This document shows positions 54,328 through 63,427 of a DNA stretch of 64,000 bases, in pieces. The position numbers were made by a program, and so were the translations under genes. Under the pieces are notes generated by a model that did no database searches, had not been told where the DNA came from, and was given only the letters and a program-made list of their open reading frames with translations. Source of the DNA: Pedobacter miscanthi (GTDB lineage: Bacteria; Bacteroidota; Bacteroidia; Sphingobacteriales; Sphingobacteriaceae); contig NZ_QNQU01000010.1 in NCBI RefSeq assembly GCF_003315595.1, positions 153,202 through 217,201 on the forward strand, read 5' to 3'. Position 1 is the stretch's first letter. Each line of letters starts with the position of its first letter.

Positions 54328-55701
54328 ATGAAAACAAACTTAAAACTAACAGTAGTCTTACTACTGCCTCTCGCTATTCTATACTCTTCCTGTGAAAAAC
54401 TACTGGAAATACCACCGTCTAAGAACCAGATAGAGAGCGGGACCGTATTTGCCGACAGCACTACAGTAAATACCGCTTTACTAGGAGCCTACTACACTTT
54501 GGGCACCGTCCATAGCTCGATGAAATTCATCAGTCTATATGCTGATGAATACAATACGACCTCCAGCGCGCTGATCAATCTGGAATACGCAAATGGTAAA
54601 CTGCTCAGTAACAACACCAATAATAATACCCTCTGGAATAATCTTTACTCAGTGATCTATCAATGCAATAACCTGCTGGAAGGCATCGAAAGTAGCACAG
54701 GATTATCTCCTGCAGCTCGAGAGCAATTTTCCGGCGAAGGTAAATTTCTGCGCGCTTATGCCTATTTCTATCTGGTTAACTGCTATGATCAAGTTCCCTT
54801 ACTGCTTTCCACCAATGTTACACTCAACCGCAGCGCTTTTCAGGCAACTACTGACGCGGTATATCTCCAAGTAGTGAAAGATCTTACCGAAAGCAGTAAC
54901 GACTTACAGGAGGGATATTTAGGAGCAGGCCGGGTCCGCGCAAATAAAACCTGCGCCCATTCCTTACTGGCCCGTACTTATCTCTACAGGGGTAAATGGC
55001 AAGAAGCAATAAGTGAATCCTCAAAAGTCATTCAAAATAGCGTCTATCAGCTCACAACAGTCAAAGCTGAAGATGTTTTCCTTGCAGGAAGTTCGGAAGC
55101 TATCCTTCAGTTATGGATGGTAAATGGATTTTTGACTGATGTTGCGCAGCTCATTCCGGCATCCCCAACCACGCTCCCAATCTATCCATTGAGGGAAGAA
55201 TTTTATTCCGGATTTGAAACTGGCGACCAGCGAAAAAGCAAATGGACCGCATTGGCGAATGTAAACAGTGCCGGGCAAACACGTGTATATGCTTACCCTG
55301 CCAAGTACAAAAACCGGGTTGCCAGCACGGCTAAACCCGAGTTCGCCATGGCTTTGAGGCTTTCCGAACAATACCTAATACGGGCTGAAGCAAAAGCGCA
55401 ATTGAACCAGATCAGCAGCGCTGTAGATGACCTGAACCTCATCCGCACCAGGGCCGGTCTTGTCCCTTTAAACCAGAACCTAAGCCAGGAAAACTGTTTG
55501 GAAGCTATTTTTAAAGAGCGAAAATCCGAACTATTTGGTGAATGGGGGCACCGGTTTTTTGACCTGAAGCGCTACGCAAAGCTTGAAGGAATCATGGCAC
55601 CGATTAAAACCAGTTGGAAAACCGGTACCTCAGAAGTTTTTCCAATTCCCAATAATGAAATTATTTACAATCCTAATTTGAAACAAAACAATGGTTACTA
55701 A
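54328..55701 (+). CDS. SusD/RagB family outer-membrane lipoprotein
   Basis: The start is at MKTNLKLTVVLLLPLAILYS, right after the susC stop; longer frames lie inside susC. It is 457 residues, with a lipobox ending in LYSSC, and the SusD repeat-like phrases LLGAYYTLGTVHSS, YQCNNLLEGIESS, AYAYFYLVNCYDQVPL and LIRAEAKAQLNQ, DLNLIRTRAGL, KERKSELFGEWGHRFFDLKRY near the end. It caps the SusC barrel and binds the ligand. Its last 11 bp overlap the start of the TlpA gene. Confidence 0.96.
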   Translation: MKTNLKLTVVLLLPLAILYSSCEKLLEIPPSKNQIESGTVFADSTTVNTALLGAYYTLGTVHSSMKFISLYADEYNTTSSALINLEYANGKLLSNNTNNNTLWNNLYSVIYQCNNLLEGIESSTGLSPAAREQFSGEGKFLRAYAYFYLVNCYDQVPLLLSTNVTLNRSAFQATTDAVYLQVVKDLTESSNDLQEGYLGAGRVRANKTCAHSLLARTYLYRGKWQEAISESSKVIQNSVYQLTTVKAEDVFLAGSSEAILQLWMVNGFLTDVAQLIPASPTTLPIYPLREEFYSGFETGDQRKSKWTALANVNSAGQTRVYAYPAKYKNRVASTAKPEFAMALRLSEQYLIRAEAKAQLNQISSAVDDLNLIRTRAGLVPLNQNLSQENCLEAIFKERKSELFGEWGHRFFDLKRYAKLEGIMAPIKTSWKTGTSEVFPIPNNEIIYNPNLKQNNGY

Positions 55702-57034
55702 GTTCACAACAACTGTCATGGCACTAATTATTGGCTGCTATTACACCACCTACGCACAAAAGCAAAGCCCGCTACAAATCGGGGATAAACTGCCCGATCT
55801 CGAAGTCATTACCTACAGTGGAAAGAAAATCAGGCTCGCTGAGCTCTATCAAAAAACTCCGCTGATCATAGATTTTTGGGCTACCTGGTGCGTACCCTGT
55901 ATTAAGGAGATCAGGTTAATGGATTCCCTTAACCAAAAACAACCTGGGAAGTTCAATGTTATCCTCGCCACCGATCAAACTAAAGAGGTGATCAGCCAAT
56001 ATATGAAGCGACCTGCTAACAATGATTTTACTGCAATATCTGAAAGGATCGTACCCTGGGATACTTTGCTTAGAAAAATGTTTCCGCATCGGGGAATCCC
56101 CCACAACGTCTGGATCGATCGGGATGGCATTGTAAGGGCAATTACTTCTGGAGAGGAGATCAGCGAAAAAAACCTACTTGCTTTCAGCCGGGATCCCGCA
56201 GCACTTGCCGTCAGGACAAAAAAAGACAATTTCACTTTCCGTCCCGAAGAACCTTTTCACCTTGCCGATTCTATTTATACCTATCGCTCCATAGTTTCTG
56301 CTTTCGTTCCAGGAATCCCTTCAGGTGAAAAATCACCACAAAGGGGAATGATGAAAGAATATACACAGTTTAATCAAAGTATCACGCGCGCGCTCTGGGG
56401 AGCCTATAGCCAGTTCAATACCGGGATCAGGCCAATTATGTTAGAACTGCATACCCGTGATTCTTCCCGCTTTTTTGGGCCAAAGACCCGGGATACCAGC
56501 TTTTATAAAAAATATCCTTATCAGGACCGTGGAGACTGGGAGCGAAAAAATCTTTTCTGTTATTCGCTGACCATGCCTGGTATGACACCTGACTCGCTTT
56601 TCACCAGTTATATCTATTCAGATATCGAGCGCATATTTATGGTCAAAGCCAAAATCGTAAGTAGAAAAATTCCATGCATTGTAGTGAGCAAAGGCAAAGG
56701 GCAGATGCTGCCACGGGCAGCAAATCCCAAACTTGCACCACAATTTACCTTTACCACCGATCATAAGCTCATTGTCCGCAACTCGAATATTCCAGAATTA
56801 CTGGATTTCCTTTTCCGCCGAATACCGCCTGGAACATTACCTTATCCCTTTATCGACCGTACAGCTAGCAATGATCTCCGATTCGACATTGATTTAGATT
56901 ATTCTGATGCACCGGGAATCGCCCTTAGTGGTGTAAAGCCGGAAATGTTATATCAGGAACTAGCCAAGTATGGATTGACATTTAAGCTACAAAATGAATT
57001 TTTCCCCATACTCCAGATCAATGACCTGCGATGA
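55691..57034 (+). CDS. TlpA-like thioredoxin with long C-terminal extension
   Basis: A 447-residue exported protein with signal peptide (ALIIGCYYTTYAQ) and a thioredoxin fold: QIGDKLPDLEVITYSGKKI, FWATWCVPCIKEI with Cys67 and Cys70, and RGIPHNVWIDRDG for the cis-Pro region. The remaining 270 residues have no clear match. Such TlpA fusions are typical of Bacteroidetes susCD loci. It may reduce or isomerise disulfides of substrate or of cluster proteins such as the Cys-containing DUF6520 peptide. It overlaps susD by 11 bp. Confidence 0.9.
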   Translation: MVTKFTTTVMALIIGCYYTTYAQKQSPLQIGDKLPDLEVITYSGKKIRLAELYQKTPLIIDFWATWCVPCIKEIRLMDSLNQKQPGKFNVILATDQTKEVISQYMKRPANNDFTAISERIVPWDTLLRKMFPHRGIPHNVWIDRDGIVRAITSGEEISEKNLLAFSRDPAALAVRTKKDNFTFRPEEPFHLADSIYTYRSIVSAFVPGIPSGEKSPQRGMMKEYTQFNQSITRALWGAYSQFNTGIRPIMLELHTRDSSRFFGPKTRDTSFYKKYPYQDRGDWERKNLFCYSLTMPGMTPDSLFTSYIYSDIERIFMVKAKIVSRKIPCIVVSKGKGQMLPRAANPKLAPQFTFTTDHKLIVRNSNIPELLDFLFRRIPPGTLPYPFIDRTASNDLRFDIDLDYSDAPGIALSGVKPEMLYQELAKYGLTFKLQNEFFPILQINDLR

Positions 57035-57049
57035 GTAAATAAACGAAAT

Positions 57050-57078
57050 AAGCCCCTGACCAAAACGGCCAGGGGCTT
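57050..57078. terminator. Bidirectional terminator between TlpA and DUF6520 genes
   Basis: Arms aagcccctg (57050-57058) and caggggctt (57070-57078), 11-nt loop. It lies between the convergent plus-strand TlpA gene and the minus-strand DUF6520 gene. Confidence 0.85.
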
Positions 57079-57098
57079 GAAAATAATCACCTTGCGAA

Positions 57099-57380
57099 TT
57101 AATCTTCGTAGCGTAAAGTGATGGTCTGTTGTCCAGGTGCAATTGGCGTACCTACTGCACAAACATTGTCAGCGCCAGCACATTCTTCGGCAAATGGACC
57201 TGTTGAATCACCGAGCTGCGGATCGCCATCAGGGGTAACGCCATCAGGCAGGTATTTCTGCCAACTGTGGGTGTTGGCAGCTTTGCCATTGAACAAGGTT
57301 GAGATCTCAGCAGCAAAAGCTCCTGTAACACTGGCCATTAATGCAATGCCCAGAATTGCGGTTTTAAGATTTGTTTTCAT
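57099..57380 (-). CDS. DUF6520 family exported small protein
   Basis: Start at MKTNLKTAILGIALMASVTGAFA, giving 93 residues with a clear signal peptide. The mature part ends with AEECAGADNVCAVGTPIAPGQ, a Cys-x6-Cys pair typical of DUF6520. These small proteins are often found near thioredoxin-like and MauE-type genes in this phylum; their job is unknown. The paired Cys, the neighbouring MauE-like and TlpA-like genes suggest it is oxidised to a disulfide in the periplasm. Confidence 0.88.
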   Translation of the reverse strand: MKTNLKTAILGIALMASVTGAFAAEISTLFNGKAANTHSWQKYLPDGVTPDGDPQLGDSTGPFAEECAGADNVCAVGTPIAPGQQTITLRYED

Positions 57381-57411
57381 TTTGTTTAACATTTAAAGAT
57401 TTAAAAATTGG

Positions 57412-57885
57412 TTATTTATATATACTCCGCGGTGAATATCCTTTTGGAAAAATACGCCCCCATAGAAATGGCAGCAGAGATATGAGCATAAAAAAAGCAT
57501 TAAATATCAGGTGCTGCCGCCACCCCAGTTTAGAAATTAATCCCCCACAGGTACAGGGCAGCCTCAAGCCTGACAATAACATCAGGGAGATATAGAGCGT
57601 GAAGACAAGCAGCAAAAGAAAAGATAACCAGAGGCCAGTCTTTCTAAAACGTTCAGAAAACAGCAACCCAACCAGAACGAGTTCAGCAACCGGAACTGCA
57701 ATTCCTAGTAGCGGTGCCAAATGTTTCATCAATGGCACTGGTGCGAGCTTCATCTGCTCCACGAAACGGCCATAATCCGCCAGCTTGGAAAAACCAGCAT
57801 AGCCCCAAAGCAATACCAGCAATATTGCTGACAATAATTGGAGCAAATCATTACCTTCATATTTAGTTTTGTTTTTACTGTCCAT
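57412..57885 (-). CDS. MauE/DoxX family redox-associated membrane protein
   Basis: A 157-residue protein with four membrane helices (LLQLLSAILLVLLWGYAGFSKL, LGIAVPVAELVLVGLLF, LWLSFLLLLVFTLYISLML, LIFNAFFMLISLLPFLWG). The motif LPCTCGGLISKLGW, with a Cys-x-Cys after the third helix, is the MauE signature. MauE-like proteins support disulfide formation in exported proteins. It is 19 bp from the DUF6520 start on the far side, in order MauE then DUF6520, in the same operon. Confidence 0.9.
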   Translation of the reverse strand: MDSKNKTKYEGNDLLQLLSAILLVLLWGYAGFSKLADYGRFVEQMKLAPVPLMKHLAPLLGIAVPVAELVLVGLLFSERFRKTGLWLSFLLLLVFTLYISLMLLSGLRLPCTCGGLISKLGWRQHLIFNAFFMLISLLPFLWGRIFPKGYSPRSIYK

Positions 57886-58012
57886 ACCAGATGCTTTTCT
57901 TTTTAATATTTAGCTTTGGAAAGCCTGGTACTAATCTCGCAAGTAGCTCAACTTTTCAGCGTATGATTTTGCCTAGATCGTCAGCGACATTTGCCGCATT
58001 TTAAATTGCCGT

Positions 58013-58600
58013 TTAAATCCCCCGAAGAAATCGGTGAATACCATTGTCCTTGATACCAAGAAATGAAGCAATATCCTTCGCCCTTGCGGTAAGGAAAGTG
58101 GCTTTATGCTCCTGATAGTATCTGCGTACCATTTCCGCATGCTTTAGATTGACCAAATCAGAAATATGGGCAGACCTTGCCGCCTGATTGCGGTAACGAA
58201 GTGTTTCGACCAGCACTGAGCCTTCCTTAAAATTCTGTATTAATAACGAAAGATCTACACGTGACAATTCCAAAAGAACTGTTCCGGCATATACCTCAAC
58301 TTCGACCAGGCTCGGTAGCCCGGCGAAAAAACCTGGATGCGCAAATACGAAATCCCCTTCGTACCAGAACCAGGAAGTTCTACCTGAAGCTGTATCCGCT
58401 GAAGGACTGACTTCCCTTACCAGACCGCTCACTACAAACCAGATCTGCTGTTGTACTTCCCCTTCCCTGAGCATGTTTTTTACCATACCAAACTCCCGCA
58501 AAACGATTAAGGGATTTAAAGCTTTTTCAAACTCAGCTGATACCGGACATAGCTGCTCCAGCATCCGGAGCAGTTGCCCGAAGTATTCTTGACTAACCAT
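58013..58600 (-). CDS. Crp/Fnr family transcriptional regulator with degenerate HTH
   Basis: A 195-residue protein with a cNMP-binding beta roll (LREGEVQQQIWFVVSGLVREVSP; FWYEGDFVFAHPGFFAG) and a shortened C-terminal HTH (ARAKDIASFLGIKDNGIHRFLRGI). It ends soon after the recognition helix, as many Bacteroidetes members do. It is probably the local regulator of the MauE/DUF6520 genes or of susC. A perfect hairpin plus U-run lies 35 bp before its start. Confidence 0.85.
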   Translation of the reverse strand: MVSQEYFGQLLRMLEQLCPVSAEFEKALNPLIVLREFGMVKNMLREGEVQQQIWFVVSGLVREVSPSADTASGRTSWFWYEGDFVFAHPGFFAGLPSLVEVEVYAGTVLLELSRVDLSLLIQNFKEGSVLVETLRYRNQAARSAHISDLVNLKHAEMVRRYYQEHKATFLTARAKDIASFLGIKDNGIHRFLRGI

Positions 58601-58626
58601 AACTTAAATAGACTATACACCCGGCC

Positions 58627-58652
58627 AAAAAAAAGGGAGCCTATCGGCTCCC
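58627..58652 (-). terminator. Terminator-like hairpin in the leader of the Crp/Fnr gene
   Basis: Arms gggagcc (58635-58641) and ggctccc (58646-58652), 4-nt loop; on the minus strand the hairpin is followed by eight T. It lies just upstream of the regulator start with no minus-strand gene before it, so it may act as attenuator. Confidence 0.75.
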
Positions 58653-58902
58653 CTTTGAGTATCCATAGATCCAACAGGATCCGTTTAAAGAACGATGGCC
58701 AAAATGATCGGTTAAAAATTGATTATTTCAGCGCTCAAGATATGCCCCAAAGGAGTGAAAAAATCAATTTATTATATGAAAAGCATAAACCACTATATGA
58801 AACAGACAAAAAAGGCATCGCGACTTTTGTCTTCATTTCAACCAATAACTTGCTGATTTAAAAGACATTTACGATATTGCAGACTATCTAACTTTTCTGC
58901 TT
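58653..58902. other. Intergenic region before LytTR gene
   Basis: About 250 bp divergent region. A plus frame at 58574-58861 runs through it but has unconvincing composition and covers the terminator. Nothing else is recognised. Confidence 0.4.
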
Positions 58903-59631
58903 ATGGAACTTACCAGTATTGCCATCGACGATGAGCCACATGCCCTTTCTGAAATTAGGGATCTTTTATCACTCACTCCAGGAGCCCACCTGCTGGCAAC
59001 TTTTGATAATGTCACTGATGCAGTTGCCCATCTTCAGGAATTCGGGCCGGTAGATATTGTTTTTTGTGATATCAGCATGCCAGTTACCGATGGCATCGAG
59101 GGTGCGAAGATGCTCAAGGTATATTGTGACCACCTGGTATACACTACTGCCCACCGCAATTATGGGGAGGAAGCCTTTCAGGAAGGAGCGTCAGGATATC
59201 TGGTCAAACCGATCATTCATGAAAGGTTAATTGAAAAAGTAGAACAGTTAAAGGAAATTCAGGAGAAAAGCCGCCGGGAAGAATACAGAGAAAAGAAGTT
59301 TGCCTTTGTGAAAGGAAAAACCAAACAAAGCTTCATCCGGGTATTCTACCAGGAGATTGTTTATTTTGAAGCGCTACTCAACCATATCAAAATTATCACC
59401 GTCAAAAATACAGAAATTACCTATCTGGGTCTCAAGCAACTAGAAAGGGATCTTATGCGCCATCCCGACTTTATCCGGATTGGTAAATCACACATGATCT
59501 CCATCAATTACCTAAAAAAAGTGGAGGGGTATATGGCTTTTATGTCCAACGGGGAATGTCTCCCGATAGGCGAAAAATACCGTAATGCCTTTACGCAAAT
59601 ATTGCGCAAAGGCATGCTCAGCGGTGGTTAG
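58903..59631 (+). CDS. LytTR-type response regulator
   Basis: A 242-residue regulator. The receiver domain has IDDEPHAL (acidic Asp9-Asp10), phospho-acceptor Asp56 in DIVFCDISMPVTDG, and YLVKPI with the conserved Lys. A linker follows, then the LytTR DNA-binding domain (FIRVFYQEIVYFEALLNHIKIIT, RIGKSHMISINYLKKVEGY). Its partner kinase is encoded at 59868. It is not followed by the kinase at once: a small minus-strand gene overlaps its last bases. Confidence 0.95.
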   Translation: MELTSIAIDDEPHALSEIRDLLSLTPGAHLLATFDNVTDAVAHLQEFGPVDIVFCDISMPVTDGIEGAKMLKVYCDHLVYTTAHRNYGEEAFQEGASGYLVKPIIHERLIEKVEQLKEIQEKSRREEYREKKFAFVKGKTKQSFIRVFYQEIVYFEALLNHIKIITVKNTEITYLGLKQLERDLMRHPDFIRIGKSHMISINYLKKVEGYMAFMSNGECLPIGEKYRNAFTQILRKGMLSGG

Positions 59632-59780
59632 CGTTTGGCCATACTGGTATTGACGGTTGTGGTCAATACCGTAGTTGGATCCGTACTGGTTGTTGTAGGC
59701 TCAGTTGATCCTACCGGATTACTGATACTTTTAAAAATAAATACCGTTCTTTTTTGAAGTTTTGTTACCGTGTTTTTCAT
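59628..59780 (-). CDS. Unannotated 50-residue Thr-rich peptide
   Basis: Read by hand from the minus strand: ATG at 59780, stop TAA at 59628. The peptide is MKNTVTKLQKRTVFIFKSIS then NPVGSTEPTTTSTDPTTVL and TTTVNTSMAKR. Fourteen of 50 residues are Thr; two DPTT/EPTTT words stand in the second half. The basic-hydrophobic first half (KLQKRTVFIFK) followed by a Thr-rich tail resembles leader-core peptides of ribosomally made natural products; I recall similar DPTTT peptides in Sphingobacteriaceae. It lies between the response regulator and kinase genes and overlaps the former's stop. An inverted repeat (59646-59654/59662-59670) lies inside the tail region. Confidence 0.65.
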   Translation of the reverse strand: MKNTVTKLQKRTVFIFKSISNPVGSTEPTTTSTDPTTVLTTTVNTSMAKR

Positions 59781-59867
59781 GGTCTATCGGGATTGATTGA
59801 CCAATTTTAGCCAAGGGTAATCCCCTGAACATTTCTATTATATAACATACCTTAACCACTATATGAG

Positions 59868-60905
59868 ATGGTAAATTTTAGTAAAAAAGAAATACGGATC
59901 CACCTGATCTGCTGGCTGGTATACATTTTTGTGGAAGTTGTACTTGCAGGTTTTATCGCAGAAAAATTCCATAGCTTTTTTTTCTATGCGCTGTTTTATG
60001 TCATCAACATCGGGATATTCTATTTCCATTCCCTATGGGTGATGCCACTTCTGTATAAAAAGTCAAAAAACCGGTTGTTATACTTTCTGCTGGGACTACT
60101 TTTCGCTTATGCTTTATACCTGGCGGGGGTAACAATAGTCAACCTACTGCTGGAATATTTCAGACTAAAACCCTCCCCATTGGATTTCAGCTTAAAATAC
60201 ATTAGCATTACCCTCTTTAGGGCAACTTTTTTTACCATGTACGGAACCGGTTATTTTTATTTGAACCGGTATCTGGAAAGAAAGGATGGCGAGATGAAGC
60301 GGGTGCTGGAGATTGAAGGTTTAAAGTACCAATTGGTTGTTGCGGAAAAAGATTTTCTGCGCGCCCAGATTAACCCACATCTGCTTTTCAATACACTGGC
60401 CTTTATCAGGAATGCTTCAAAAAATAACCTGCCCAATGCCTCATTAGCCATTGGAGGATTAACTGGGCTAATGGAGTATGCCTTGGAAGATAGCAAAAGT
60501 GACTTTGTTTTATTAACCAGGGAGATTGAACAAATGGAAAACCTGATCAAGCTCAACCGTCTGCGCTTTGAACACCTACTTCATCTTAACTATTCCAGGG
60601 ACGTCAGGAATGAAGGGGCTGTAATTTTGCCGATTATCCTGCTGACACTGGTAGAAAACATCTTCAAACATGGGATATTAAACAATCCGGATCACCCCGC
60701 CAACATTGAGATCTTCAGCGATGAAACACAAATATCTTTTTCGACCAGCAATCTTGCGCAAACAAATGGCAAAACTACAGGTAGAAAAAATGGAATGAAT
60801 AATATCAGTGCCAGACTTAAACATGCTTACACAGGCAGGCATCATTTTGTTTACGGCATGATTGGCAGCAAATTCGAAACACAATTAAAAATCTATTTTG
60901 TATAG
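59868..60905 (+). CDS. LytS-type sensor histidine kinase (His_kinase family)
   Basis: A 345-residue membrane kinase. Four hydrophobic segments fill residues 10-130 (LICWLVYIFVEVVLAGFI, ALFYVINIGIFYFHSLWVM, LLYFLLGLLFAYALYLAGVTI, LFRATFFTMYGTGYFY). The His box RAQINPHLLFNTLAF holds His171, and the catalytic ATPase part has PIILLTLVENIFKHG and a G-box remnant GRKNGMNNISARL. This short, LytTR-linked type forms a two-component system with the regulator 240 bp upstream. Confidence 0.95.
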   Translation: MVNFSKKEIRIHLICWLVYIFVEVVLAGFIAEKFHSFFFYALFYVINIGIFYFHSLWVMPLLYKKSKNRLLYFLLGLLFAYALYLAGVTIVNLLLEYFRLKPSPLDFSLKYISITLFRATFFTMYGTGYFYLNRYLERKDGEMKRVLEIEGLKYQLVVAEKDFLRAQINPHLLFNTLAFIRNASKNNLPNASLAIGGLTGLMEYALEDSKSDFVLLTREIEQMENLIKLNRLRFEHLLHLNYSRDVRNEGAVILPIILLTLVENIFKHGILNNPDHPANIEIFSDETQISFSTSNLAQTNGKTTGRKNGMNNISARLKHAYTGRHHFVYGMIGSKFETQLKIYFV

Positions 60906-61315
60906 TATTATTTCTTAACATCCCACCTGAAATAGAGACAGTTAAAAATTTTGGGCCGGGTAATAGTTCCGGCCCTAATATCACCCAGCCCCTCGCGGTT
61001 AGGGCTTACTTAGGTGATTAAATATTATTAGGAGATTGGAAATACCGCTTACATACCGAAGTATTACATATTAACCGGATGTCTGCTTAAGGTATCCAAC
61101 CTATGGATTAGTAATCAGTTAAAAAATAAGCCGGTAACTGTCAGAGGACAAGTCCCGACTAAATTAACGCTCTCGAGGGTAAAGTTAAAAAAAACCCCAC
61201 ATTGAGCATTCAATTATTTGTATTATTGAAGGTATTAAACTAACTGCTAATGCACGATGCTGAGCAAAGCTTTTGCAAAAGTTAGAACAAGTCGTTTATA
61301 CCAGTCCATTTCCTG
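60906..61315. other. Gene-free stretch with terminator
   Basis: 410 bp without a credible gene. A hairpin with arms gggccgg (60953-60959) and ccggccc (60969-60975) ends the kinase transcript, though the following T run is weak. The rest contains short AT-rich DNA and was not assigned. Confidence 0.5.
60953..60975 (+). terminator. Hairpin after LytS-type kinase gene
   Basis: A 7-bp GC-only stem with a 9-nt loop, 48 bp after the stop. The following sequence is only partly T-rich, so termination is likely but not certain. Confidence 0.6.
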
Positions 61316-63417
61316 CTAAATTGAAACTAATTGCTCCGGATCAGCACTATCATCTTCTGCGCTGACGTTTACTGGGCTTTGCTTATTGCGGAAATCACGA
61401 ACCTGATCTGCATTATCACCGCCATCCAATCTGCGATTATCTACTTCTTCTTCACCACGATCCGTTTTTGCCAAAATATTCTCACATTCCTCTTTCAGTA
61501 ACCCTTCCACCTGAGCCTTAACTAGCGCATAATTTTCCATAATTTCTGCTGCCCCTACCTCACGCGGACGCGGAATAGCCACATAGCTTTCCACCTCCCT
61601 GGCAATAGCTCCGTGGTCATTCTGCAAGGCCGAATGAAACATCTTTAATCGGATTTTCTGATCCGGATTATCCGCCACAATCCCCACAAACTCCCCAGAA
61701 GATAGTGAAGCAATCTTAGCGGATGGCACCGCATAATCCAGCTGTGTAGACCGGGAGACTGAAATATCAGAACTATTGATACTCTTGCTTTCCTTATCCT
61801 GCACAATCTTTCCAAAATTCTCAGATAACTTCTTTGCCGTATCTCCCGACACCTGGCCACTGATGATATTCCCCACAATATTGGTAATCACATCCGCCTG
61901 TTCCTGGCCATAATCCTTCCTCAGCTGTGAAAAGTCCTGCAAGCCCAGCGTGGTAGCACACTTATAGCCACGCGCCACCGCAATATGACTATCCATCCCC
62001 CCAACAAAAATGGAAGAATATTCATCAAAGACAATACTGCTTTTGAGCATATCCTTTTTATTCACCAGTTTGAGCATCCTGTTTACATAAAGCGACAGCA
62101 CTGCACCGTAAGTCTGCACCTTCTGCGGATTATTGCCCATACAAACTATCTTCGGGGCATCAATATTATTGATATCCAGCGTAAAATCATTCCCGCTCAA
62201 AACGTAATAGAGTTGTGGCGAAGAAAGCCGGGCAAGACCGATCTTGGCAGAAGCGATCTGTCCCTCAAGTTGAGGCATCGCCTTACGCTGCAAAGCAGAA
62301 ATAAAAGGATTGATCAAAACCCTGATCTCCGGCTCCTGCTGTAAAACGGCAAATAACTTATCATAATCCGCCTGGATCAGTTCTATTGTATGCGGCAAAG
62401 TACAGTATCTACCACTCTTGTACTTCTTTAAAAACCAGATGACCGCCGTCACAAAATTAATCGCACTCTCTACAAAAAAATCCCCCTGCTTTTTAATCCA
62501 GTCCCGGTTCAGCCCCAGCATAATCGTACGGCTCGCTTCAGTCGCGTCGGTAATATCATCCATGCTCTGCGGGTCCAGCGGGTTACAACGGTGATAAATC
62601 CGGTCAAAATCAATTACCCAGAAAGTGGGTTTCACTTTATAATTTCCCCTATACCTCAGCAGCGCATTATAGGCAATTATGGAAAGATCGTCGAACTTAA
62701 AGTCGTAAATGAACATCGAAAAGCCCTTTTTAATGTGCTGGGTGATCACATGCCGGATCACAAAATAACTTTTTCCTGACCTTACCTGGATCCGGGGCTG
62801 CCGGTAACCAGCAAACCCCGGAAAGGATTAATAATATTGATAAAAGAGTTTCTGATTTTTCCTTTCAGGTTATACCTGGCAGGAAGATTAACCGAATATT
62901 CATTTTCCAGTAGCCGCTCCTCCTGCGGAAAAGTCTCATTCTCGGTATTGAACACATCGGTCATCAAACCAGCTTTAAGTACACGTGAAAGCAGCGTACC
63001 ACCAGAGAGGATTAACAGGTAGCCAGTCGCGGTAATCCCGATATAGATTCCGGCCAAAAGCTCCGGTTCAATGTTCAGCTGAAAGCAGATCGTGCTCCCG
63101 AAGTAAAAAATCACCCCTAAAATTAAATATACCCCAATCTCACGATAACGGATCTTTTCATCCTTCCGCCCTTTCACTGCCATCAATGAAATCAGCAAGC
63201 ATAGTAATGCTGCTAATTTCGCTATCCAATAACCTTCAAAGAGTCCTGTCCTGGCAATGCCTGTAATCAAACGATCGGTAATTTCTGCGGTAAAACCCCA
63301 GCGCTTAAAGGCCATGTAGCAGCCCATGTAAAAATGGATGCTCAAAATAAATAGGCTGATGAGCCTGGTAAAATCAGTAATCTTCCGTAGCCCCTGCGTG
63401 TCCTCGCCTGTATTCAT
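61316..63417 (-). pseudogene. TraG/VirD4-type coupling protein (MobC-like), broken inside Walker A by 11-nt insertion
   Basis: The N-terminal frame (62782-63417) holds four membrane helices and ends in INIINPFRGLLVTGSPGSR, then TAA. The C-terminal frame (61316-62761) continues with IRHVITQHIKKGFSMFIYDFKFDDLS and the long coupling-protein domain (IVCMGNNPQKVQTYGAVLSLYVNRML; IVFDEYSSIFVGG with Walker B; TTLGLQDFSQLRKDYG). If 11 bases (62777-62787, minus-strand AGGTAAGGTCA) are removed, the sequence reads GSPGSGKSYFVIRHV without break, the complete P-loop. The gene should be about 700 codons. As it stands it cannot make a working DNA-pumping ATPase, so transfer of the element should be blocked unless another copy exists. 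Confidence 0.88.
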
Positions 63418-63427
63418 CTTATATAAT

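Noticed and set aside
58574..58861. 95-codon plus frame covering the Crp/Fnr start and terminator
   Set aside because: It overlaps a clear gene start and a terminator hairpin and has no family resemblance.
62777..62787. The inserted AGGTAAGG resembles a splice donor, and an intron was considered
   Set aside because: Bacterial genes lack such introns, the insert is only 11 nt and has no intron or IS structure; a simple insertion explains it.
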